This document shows, in pieces, positions 7,245 through 11,025 of a stretch of DNA of 11,025 nucleotides. A program made the position numbers and the translations under genes. Origin of the DNA: Bacillota bacterium (GTDB lineage Bacteria > Bacillota > Clostridia > Christensenellales > Aristaeellaceae); NCBI GenBank assembly GCA_023416585.1, contig JAEZHM010000079.1, forward strand, positions 1-11,025, given 5' to 3'. Under the pieces are notes generated by a model, which saw only the letters and a list, made by a program, of their open reading frames with translations, did no database searches and was not told the origin of the DNA. Numbering within the stretch: the stretch's first letter is position 1; every line of letters begins with the position of its first letter.

Positions 7245-7281
7245 AGTAACAGATATAACGGAAGCCGATATAACGGTGGCC
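7222..7281 (+). repeat. Four tandem 15-bp repeats embedded in the padR promoter
   Basis: Units start at 7222, 7237, 7252 and 7267. The perfect unit is GATATAACGGAAGCC (7252-7266). Unit 1 differs at its first two bases. Unit 2 is degenerate after GATATAA and supplies the -10 box. Unit 4 reads GATATAACGGTGGCC and runs into an inverted repeat, TAACGG (7271-7276) / CCGTTA (7280-7285). Each full unit contains a small CGG-N3-CCG symmetry with the next base. The array covers the promoter spacer, the -10 box and the first ~35 transcribed bases, so it is a likely multi-site operator, probably for the PadR protein encoded next. Confidence 0.75.
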
Positions 7282-7313
7282 GTTAGTAGTCTCGGAAGCA
7301 AGGAGTGATTTAA

Positions 7314-7640
7314 ATGCCTGAAAGCCAAGAGCGGGGTGCATTAACAGAAGCAGTTTATTATATTCTACTCTCATTATATAAACCGCTGCATGGATATGGG
7401 ATTATGCAAAATGTAAAAGAATTAAGCAGGGAAAGAGTTAACCTTGGGGCAGGAACTTTATATGGAGCATTAAATACATTGTTGGATAAAAAATGGATTA
7501 AATCCATTGATGTAGAAAAAGACTCAAGAAAAAAAGAATACGAAATAACTGTTTTGGGTCAGGAGGTTGTCAGTGGAGAGATAGCCAGGTTAGAGGAGTT
7601 AATTGAAAACGGAAAGATGATTACCGGGGGTGAATTTTAA
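7314..7640 (+). CDS. PadR-family transcriptional regulator
   Basis: A 108-residue protein with the N-terminal winged-helix domain of small (subfamily 2) PadR regulators. LTEAVYYILLSLYKPLHGYGI (10-30) covers helices 1-2, LGAGTLYGALNTLLDKKWI (44-62) contains the recognition helix, and the wing includes DSRKKEYEIT (70-79). The C-terminal helix (about 81-100) would serve dimerisation. AAGGAGTGA (7300-7308) precedes the ATG by five bases. The stop overlaps the next start by one base (TAATG), which indicates coupled expression. PadR regulators are commonly paired with a small membrane-protein gene whose expression they repress; the effector is often a toxic or cell-envelope-active compound. Autoregulation through the tandem repeats at 7222-7281 is inferred. 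Confidence 0.92.
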   Translation: MPESQERGALTEAVYYILLSLYKPLHGYGIMQNVKELSRERVNLGAGTLYGALNTLLDKKWIKSIDVEKDSRKKEYEITVLGQEVVSGEIARLEELIENGKMITGGEF

Positions 7641-8197
7641 TGAAACATGTCGTTTGGAAAGCATATTGGGATTTTGAAAAAGAAGAGAAATGGCTCAATG
7701 AAATGTCAGCAAAGGGAATGGCACTAACGGATTATTCATGGTGCAGGTACGTTTTTACTGAAGCACCAAACAATGATTATATTTACAGGCTCGAACTTTT
7801 GGAACACGTTCCCTCCCATGCTGAAAGTGTGGCATATATCAGGTTTTTGGAGGAAAGTGGTATTGAATGTGTTGCTACGTACTGGCGCTGGATTTTTCTT
7901 CGAAAGAAAGCGTCGGAAGGGCCCTTTAACATATACTCCGACATAGAATCAAAGATTAATCATTATAGGAGAGTAAGTACCTTTTTTGGTACTATAGGCA
8001 TAATTAACTTATTAGCGTTTTTAATCAATACTGTAAACGGAATAATCTCAAGTTTGAAACTTCACAGCAGTTTCCTTTCTAGTATTATGCCTTTAATTTT
8101 CCTGAACGGATTGTTTGGTATCTGTCTTACTTGGTTAACAATAGGCTATTTAAGGAAGATTAGCAAATTAAAAAAGGAAAAACAACTTCATGAGTAA
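7640..8197 (+). CDS. DUF2812-like membrane protein
   Basis: A 185-residue protein. The N-terminal ~90 residues carry the pattern of DUF2812 proteins: FEKEEKWLNEMSAKGMAL (12-29), then DYSWCRYVF (31-39), YIYRLE (47-52) and a YWRWIFLRKK segment (81-90). Two predicted membrane helices follow, about 114-136 and 148-171, with a basic tail (RKISKLKKEK). The cytoplasmic N-terminal part plus two-helix anchor is the usual layout of DUF2812 proteins found beside padR genes. GGGGGTG (7626-7632) serves as ribosome site and the ATG overlaps the padR stop. The function of the family is not established; a role in sensing or responding to envelope stress is plausible but unproven. Confidence 0.85.
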   Translation: MKHVVWKAYWDFEKEEKWLNEMSAKGMALTDYSWCRYVFTEAPNNDYIYRLELLEHVPSHAESVAYIRFLEESGIECVATYWRWIFLRKKASEGPFNIYSDIESKINHYRRVSTFFGTIGIINLLAFLINTVNGIISSLKLHSSFLSSIMPLIFLNGLFGICLTWLTIGYLRKISKLKKEKQLHE

Positions 8198-8229
8198 TAG
8201 AAGATCAATACTTGTGGGGTGACGCCCTT

Positions 8230-8262
8230 AAAACCTACAGAACCCATTTTGTAGGTTTTTTT
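8230..8262 (+). terminator. Rho-independent terminator after the DUF2812 gene
   Basis: AAAACCTACA (8230-8239) pairs perfectly with TGTAGGTTTT (8250-8259) across a 10-base loop and is followed by a T-run to 8262. It closes the padR-DUF2812 operon and means the next gene needs its own promoter. Confidence 0.88.
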
Positions 8263-8343
8263 GCGGTTCTACGAGTGTATAGTATGTTTCAGAGCAATTA
8301 CATGGGGGTATATAAGAAATATAAAATTGCAGGAGGACGACAA

Positions 8344-8757
8344 ATGCTATATTTAGAAACCTTAAAAAGACAGCATGATGAGATTGCTGAAATTGTATCA
8401 GATATTAAATCCTATATAAACCATAAGGATATTGCAAAAGAGGCTCTTGAGATTTCGTCAAAAATAAGTAACCTTGCCGGTAAACTCAAAGTTCACCTTA
8501 ATACAGAAGACCAGTATATGTATCCTCAGCTCCTTAAAAGCAGTAATTCTGAAGTTAGGACAACAGCACAAGCTTACATAGATGAAATGGGAACGATAAG
8601 TACCCAATTCATGGCATATAAAGACCGTTTTAATACAAGGACTAAAATAACTAAAGACATAGATACGTTCGTAAGTGAATCACATAGAATTTTCGACCTT
8701 CTTGAGCAAAGAATTGCAAAAGAAGATGCCAATCTATATACATATCAAGAGATATAA
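8344..8757 (+). CDS. Hemerythrin-like HHE protein
   Basis: A 137-residue four-helix protein with the residue pattern of hemerythrin HHE-domain proteins: H11 (RQHDEI), H51 and E55 (VHLNTEDQYMYPQL), H114 (ESHRIF) and a late E127-D (IAKEDANLY), which could bind a di-iron centre. Such proteins bind oxygen, nitric oxide or iron, or act in redox protection, which suits an anaerobe. The open frame extends upstream to 8212, but that part overlaps the preceding terminator. A perfect AGGAGG (8331-8336) sits seven bases before ATG 8344, so that start is chosen. No clear promoter could be matched in 8263-8330. It stands alone: a terminator precedes it, and the sporulation-type promoter downstream belongs to the next gene. 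Confidence 0.87.
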   Translation: MLYLETLKRQHDEIAEIVSDIKSYINHKDIAKEALEISSKISNLAGKLKVHLNTEDQYMYPQLLKSSNSEVRTTAQAYIDEMGTISTQFMAYKDRFNTRTKITKDIDTFVSESHRIFDLLEQRIAKEDANLYTYQEI

Positions 8758-8782
8758 CATGTTTTTTTCATTTCAAAAATAG

Positions 8783-8802
8783 AGAGAATACCCACATTCT
8801 CT
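8783..8802. other. Short hairpin after the hemerythrin gene
   Basis: AGAGAAT (8783-8789) and ATTCTCT (8796-8802) form a 7-base perfect stem with a 6-base loop, 25 bases after the stop. On the plus strand no T-run follows. On the minus strand the stem is followed by a T-rich stretch, but there is no minus-strand gene to terminate. It may be a weak terminator or an mRNA 3'-end structure. Confidence 0.35.
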
Positions 8803-8823
8803 GACCTGGCAAATAATTTATGT

Positions 8824-8852
8824 AACCTAAACAACTAAGTAAACATAAGATG
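8824..8852 (+). promoter_or_regulatory. Sporulation-type promoter 1 (AAC-17-CATAAGATG)
   Basis: AAC (8824-8826) and CATAAGATG (8844-8852) are separated by 17 bases, with GT just before the AAC. The layout is the same at three further sites in this window (9283, 10180, 10835). It matches the known sigma-K pattern AC...CATAnnnTA except that G follows the T. The ATG of the next gene lies 42 bases downstream of the -10 element. Confidence 0.6.
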
Positions 8853-8894
8853 TAGTAGCTGATTATTGGTGGTAGGTTTACGGAAGTGACGTTG

Positions 8895-9260
8895 ATGAAC
8901 TATAAACAAATTGAAAATCTAAAGTTTGCACTCTTGAATCTTGCCAGGCAAGGGTGCAGGCTGAATATACCTTCACATGGTATTAACGGAAGAATTATAG
9001 GAGTTGGTTTTAAGCCATATTGGACCAGTCCTCTGGATTCCAAGATCGAAAAACTGGAAATCAACTATGTGGATGATTCCGGCAACATAATACCATTTAA
9101 TTTCCACAATATAACAAAATATGATGTGATATCAAATGATGGTACCGGGTATGAAAACATGCAGAACGCATGTATGGATATTCACGTTTTTTCACAATCA
9201 AAAGTCAGGGACGAAGAACCTTATGAAAAAATCAGGGTAGAAATATCCAAGGATACATAA
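8895..9260 (+). CDS. Unrecognised 121-residue protein, possibly spore-associated
   Basis: I do not recognise the family. The frame opens at GTG 8886, but GGAAGTGA (8882-8889) looks like the ribosome site and overlaps that codon, so ATG 8895 is preferred. The protein begins with a helix-like LKFALLNLARQGCRL, followed by alternating hydrophobic segments that suggest a small beta barrel: INGRIIGVGF, IEKLEINYVDDSGNIIPFNF, then NITKYDVIS. This strand order with a helix first is loosely like the Sm/SH3-type core of the downstream paralogues, though identity is low and the resemblance may be chance. There is no signal peptide or membrane segment. The strongest clue is its promoter, shared in layout with the downstream spore-type genes, suggesting co-expression late in sporulation. 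Possibly a coat-associated or mother-cell protein; function unknown. Confidence 0.72.
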   Translation: MNYKQIENLKFALLNLARQGCRLNIPSHGINGRIIGVGFKPYWTSPLDSKIEKLEINYVDDSGNIIPFNFHNITKYDVISNDGTGYENMQNACMDIHVFSQSKVRDEEPYEKIRVEISKDT

Positions 9261-9282
9261 GATTAAAAGTTATCTCAAAAGT

Positions 9283-9311
9283 AACATAGACTGTTTAGTA
9301 GACATAAAGTA
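9283..9311 (+). promoter_or_regulatory. Sporulation-type promoter 2 (AAC-17-CATAAAGTA)
   Basis: AAC (9283-9285) and CATAAAGTA (9303-9311) are separated by 17 bases. The -10 element matches CATAnnnTA exactly. It lies 33 bases before ATG 9345 and probably drives both the glycine-rich gene and the Tyr/Gly-rich gene after it. Confidence 0.68.
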
Positions 9312-9344
9312 TAGTATGAAATAAATGAAAGGAGATAGCGTACT

Positions 9345-9776
9345 ATGTCAGATGGTTGTGGATGTGGCGGAGGTATATCCCCTGTAGCAAATTGGGGTGC
9401 CTTGCTTGCAAACTATGTAGGAGAGACAGTGACGATTTTTACAAGTAGCGGTGGTCAGTCAGGCTCAGGGTTTACAGGAGTAATTCTAACAGTAAATTCT
9501 GTTTTTGTAAGATTAATATCCAGAATTGGACCACCTCCCGGATGTTCTCTGGGTAATGCATGTACCGGATTTACACAGGGTGGTTATGGTGGAGGCTATG
9601 GTTCTGGTTGTGGATCAGGTTGGGGCGGTTCAGGAGGCTATGGGCCGGCTGGTTTAGCAAACCAGGTTGGAGCTGTTAATGCAGGAGGTTGGAGCAATTT
9701 ACCTGTTTATACGGTTGGCTCTGTAGTAGATATACCTATTGCAGCAATTGTTTCTTTTGTACACAATGCAGTATAA
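9345..9776 (+). CDS. Glycine-rich paralogue 1: Sm/SH3-like core split by a Gly-rich loop
   Basis: A 143-residue protein in three parts. Residues 14-76 begin VANWGALLANYVGETVTIF and continue through GSGFTGVILTVNSVFVRLISRI to a PPPGCSLGNAC turn, the helix-plus-strands order of the first half of an Sm-like barrel. Residues 79-100 are a Gly/Tyr/Ser-rich insert (GGYGGGYGSGCG and similar). Residues 113-143 (AGGWSNLPVYTVGSVVDIPI, then AAIVSFVHNAV) look like the closing strands; IPIAAIVSF resembles an Sm2-type end strand. Cys occur at 5, 7, 67, 73 and 89. It has GGAG (9331-9334) ten bases before the ATG, and a sporulation-type promoter. No signal peptide is present. Two related copies lie downstream. 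A structural spore coat or exosporium role is my inference from composition, promoter and tandem copies. Confidence 0.85.
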   Translation: MSDGCGCGGGISPVANWGALLANYVGETVTIFTSSGGQSGSGFTGVILTVNSVFVRLISRIGPPPGCSLGNACTGFTQGGYGGGYGSGCGSGWGGSGGYGPAGLANQVGAVNAGGWSNLPVYTVGSVVDIPIAAIVSFVHNAV

Positions 9777-9795
9777 CTATAAGTAATTTTAGCCT

Positions 9796-9812
9796 AGGAG
9801 GTGAGTGCTACG
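9796..9812 (+). promoter_or_regulatory. Perfect ribosome site followed by ACG where a start codon is expected
   Basis: AGGAGGTGA (9796-9804) is a near-complete anti-16S match. The only in-frame triplet at proper spacing is ACG (9810-9812), eight bases after GGAGG. GTG 9801 lies inside the ribosome site itself, GTG 9805 is in another frame, and the next in-frame ATG (9858) would remove 16 residues of the Tyr/Gly-rich sequence. Confidence 0.6.
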
Positions 9813-10112
9813 GATACAAGATATTTACCTTTTTACGGAGGACTCTATGGAGGGTCCATGCAGCCTTATCTTTATTCACTTTACAGCGGTTATAATTACG
9901 GATCTCCGTTCGGACTTTACGGAGACATGAGTTACAGTGGGTACGGTAACTACGGGTCATATGGTAGGTATGGAAATCAGTGCTATGAGTATAACTATGG
10001 TTCCCCTTTTGAATATTACGGGGATTCCGACTACGACAGCGGGTACGGTTTTAGCTATGGTAACAATTACGGAGGATATAATGGCTATGGTTACAATAAC
10101 TGCGGTTATTGA
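9810..10112 (+). CDS. Tyrosine- and glycine-rich protein, apparent ACG start
   Basis: A 100-residue low-complexity protein with 27 Tyr and 23 Gly, no Lys and only two Arg. It contains an internal duplication: YNYGSPF followed by LYGD recurs as YNYGSPF then YYGD, offset by 33 residues (residues 28-34 and 61-67). It ends in a run of YGYNNCGY. There is no signal peptide, helix-rich domain or membrane segment. The composition is typical of insoluble structural or matrix proteins, including spore outer-layer proteins where Tyr can be oxidatively cross-linked. It lies 33 bases after paralogue 1 (24 bases from that stop to the frame's earliest GTG) with no terminator or promoter between, so it is co-transcribed, and a terminator follows. 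Start choice is uncertain: ACG 9810 by spacing, GTG 9801 by codon, ATG 9858 by convention. The reading frame is secure from its composition. Confidence 0.8.
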   Translation, partial: TDTRYLPFYGGLYGGSMQPYLYSLYSGYNYGSPFGLYGDMSYSGYGNYGSYGRYGNQCYEYNYGSPFEYYGDSDYDSGYGFSYGNNYGGYNGYGYNNCGY

Positions 10113-10125
10113 ACCTGATATAGTT

Positions 10126-10167
10126 AAAAATGACAACCTGATGGGACACCTTCAGGTTGTTGTTTTT
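10126..10167 (+). terminator. Rho-independent terminator after the Tyr/Gly-rich gene
   Basis: ACAACCTGA (10133-10141) pairs perfectly with TCAGGTTGT (10152-10160) around a 10-base loop. It is preceded by AAAAA (10126-10130) and followed by TTTTT (10163-10167). It separates the 9345-10112 transcript from the next gene. Confidence 0.9.
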
Positions 10168-10179
10168 ATGACAATTAGT

Positions 10180-10208
10180 CACATATGTTCTTGAGTTCAC
10201 ATAAGATG
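10180..10208 (+). promoter_or_regulatory. Sporulation-type promoter 3 (CAC-17-CATAAGATG)
   Basis: CAC (10180-10182), preceded by GT, and CATAAGATG (10200-10208) are separated by 17 bases. The -10 element is identical to that of promoter 1. It begins just after the terminator at 10167 and 32 bases separate the -10 element from the gene at 10240. Confidence 0.62.
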
Positions 10209-10239
10209 AATTAGATTTAGTATTTAAGGAGGAAGTGGA

Positions 10240-10734
10240 ATGTCAGAAGAATTTGAATTTGAACGTGGAGTAACAAAGGCGGCAGCATGTTCACCCGTTG
10301 TGAACTGGGAAGCTTTGCTTGCAAAATATATAGGTCAGACCGTAACTATTTTTACAAGCAGTGGTGGCGAATCAGGATCAGGCTTCACAGGTGTGCTAAT
10401 GACTGTTAATTCTGTATTTGTAAGGCTTCTTACCAGGATAGGTCCTCCCCCGGGATGCTCTCTTGGGAATTCCTGTACGAACTTTCAAGTAGGTGAAGGT
10501 TACGGAGGAAACTATGGAGGAGGTTACGGCGGAGGTTATGGTTCAGGAAATTGTGGCGGTTCCGGGTACGGTGGATTTGGTGCCGGAATGTCAGGGGCCG
10601 GCCCAATAGTTCCTGCTAGTGTAAACGGCGCAGTAACTGCCGGAGGCTGGGATTCAATTCCGGTATATACTGTAGGTTCAGTAACGGATATACCAATTCC
10701 GTCTATAGTTTCATTTGTCCATAATGCAGTTTAA
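10240..10734 (+). CDS. Glycine-rich paralogue 2
   Basis: A 164-residue paralogue of the 9345 product. The first conserved block, PVVNWEALLAKYIGQTVTIF then GSGFTGVLMTVNSVFVRLLTRI and GPPPGCSLGNSCTNF, spans residues 19-82. The Gly-rich insert is longer (about 85-121, with GGYGGGYGSGNCGG). The closing block AGGWDSIPVYTVGSVTDIPI, then PSIVSFVHNAV, ends the protein exactly as in paralogue 1. It has an extra acidic N-terminus (MSEEFEFERG). Cys at 17, 73, 79 and 105 leave three positions comparable to paralogue 1. AAGGAGG (10226-10232) sits seven bases before the ATG. It has its own sporulation-type promoter and a strong terminator, so it is a single-gene transcript. Role inferred as spore surface structure; the core could instead bind RNA or another ligand as Sm-like folds do. 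Confidence 0.86.
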   Translation: MSEEFEFERGVTKAAACSPVVNWEALLAKYIGQTVTIFTSSGGESGSGFTGVLMTVNSVFVRLLTRIGPPPGCSLGNSCTNFQVGEGYGGNYGGGYGGGYGSGNCGGSGYGGFGAGMSGAGPIVPASVNGAVTAGGWDSIPVYTVGSVTDIPIPSIVSFVHNAV

Positions 10735-10765
10735 AAGTCAGCATTTGGATTAATAACTGCAATAC

Positions 10766-10800
10766 TTTAGAGACTGGTTTTTTACCAGTCTCTATATTTT
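10766..10800 (+). terminator. Rho-independent terminator after paralogue 2
   Basis: AGAGACTGGT (10769-10778) pairs perfectly with ACCAGTCTCT (10784-10793) around a five-T loop and is followed by a T-rich tail. Confidence 0.92.
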
Positions 10801-10834
10801 AGGGGCTATTTAAAGGATTAAATTATATAAAAGT

Positions 10835-10863
10835 AACATTATGTATAGTGTCAACATAATATG
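10835..10863 (+). promoter_or_regulatory. Sporulation-type promoter 4 (AAC-17-CATAATATG)
   Basis: AAC (10835-10837), preceded by AGT, and CATAATATG (10855-10863) are separated by 17 bases. The AAAAGTAACAT context around the -35 element is shared with promoter 2 (AAAAGTAACAT at 9277-9287). The gene starts 49 bases after the -10 element. Confidence 0.63.
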
Positions 10864-10912
10864 AACTAGAGTGGTTACTCGATAAATGTAATTTTTGAAA
10901 GGAGTTATTCAA

Positions 10913-11025
10913 ATGGGAGAAGGATGTGGATTTGCTGGAGCATCACCAGTAGGTAATTGGGACGCACTGCTTGCAAGTTATATAGGCCAGACCGTAACTA
11001 TTTTTACAAGCAGCGGTGGTCAATC
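10913..11025 (+). CDS. Glycine-rich paralogue 3, 3' end outside window
   Basis: The first 37 codons of a third family member. After a short MGEGCGFAGA start it reads SPVGNWDALLASYIGQTVTI and continues FTSSGGQ, matching the start of the conserved block in paralogues 1 and 2. GGAG (10901-10904) lies eight bases before the ATG. At DNA level the last 45 bases match paralogue 2 at 41 positions, including one 26-base identical run, which suggests recent duplication or gene conversion. The Gly-rich insert and closing block must lie beyond the window, and more copies may follow. The ORF is open at the window edge and is not disrupted. Confidence 0.88.
   Translation, partial: MGEGCGFAGASPVGNWDALLASYIGQTVTIFTSSGGQ

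Noticed and set aside
7222..7281. CRISPR-like or mobile-element repeats
   Set aside because: The units are 15 bp with no spacers and sit exactly in a promoter; an operator array explains them better.
8212..8343. Upstream extension of the hemerythrin-like frame
   Set aside because: It reads through the terminator of the previous operon and lacks a ribosome site, whereas ATG 8344 has a perfect AGGAGG and starts directly at the domain.
9689..9895. 68-codon frame overlapping the glycine-rich and Tyr/Gly-rich genes
   Set aside because: It is an out-of-frame shadow of two genes with strong composition signals and no ribosome site of its own.
9937..10194. 85-codon frame overlapping the end of the Tyr/Gly-rich gene
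   Set aside because: Its repetitive Thr/Ile/Met composition is the frame-shifted reading of TAC/GGT-rich codons, and it runs through a terminator.

Overview
The window looks like chromosomal DNA of an endospore-forming, low-GC Gram-positive of the class Clostridia. Evidence is the AT-rich composition, strong AGGAGG-type ribosome sites, consensus TTGACA/TATAAT promoters, Rho-independent terminators and a cluster that looks sporulation-controlled. A mesophilic Ruminiclostridium-like species would fit, but this is inference. No rRNA, tRNA, CRISPR array or insertion sequence was seen.

Layout. (1) Positions 1-464, minus strand: the first 154 codons of a short-chain dehydrogenase/reductase, with an operator-like inverted repeat upstream (531-568). 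(2) Positions 465-883: a mostly non-coding divergent region holding a possible 24-codon peptide gene (718-792) and a consensus promoter (800-829). That promoter abuts an 8-bp perfect inverted repeat (829-853). (3) Positions 884-7112: a probable five-gene operon ending at a strong terminator (7127-7170). Its genes are nrtR (Nudix-family NAD-metabolism repressor), a nicotinamidase-like cysteine hydrolase, pncB (nicotinate phosphoribosyltransferase), a radical SAM enzyme and a 690-residue protein with a C-terminal methyltransferase. The first three form a recognisable NAD-salvage module; the last two are an unexplained extension.

(4) Positions 7216-8262: a PadR-type repressor and a DUF2812-like membrane protein, one base overlapping. 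They follow a perfect 17-bp-spaced TTGACA/TATAAT promoter into which four tandem 15-bp repeats are built, and end at a terminator. (5) Positions 8344-8757: a stand-alone hemerythrin-like protein.

(6) Positions 8824-11025: a cluster whose four transcription starts all carry the same non-vegetative promoter, (A/C)AC-17 bp-CATAA, resembling late mother-cell sporulation promoters (sigma-K type). It encodes an unrecognised 121-residue protein, three tandem paralogues with an Sm/SH3-like two-part core interrupted by a glycine-rich loop (the third runs off the window), and a 100-residue protein that is 27% Tyr and 23% Gly. The Tyr/Gly gene appears to use an ACG start codon behind a perfect ribosome site. 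I read this as a previously uncharacterised spore-surface (coat or exosporium) gene cluster. The two most interesting systems are this cluster and the NAD-regulated radical SAM/methyltransferase pair.
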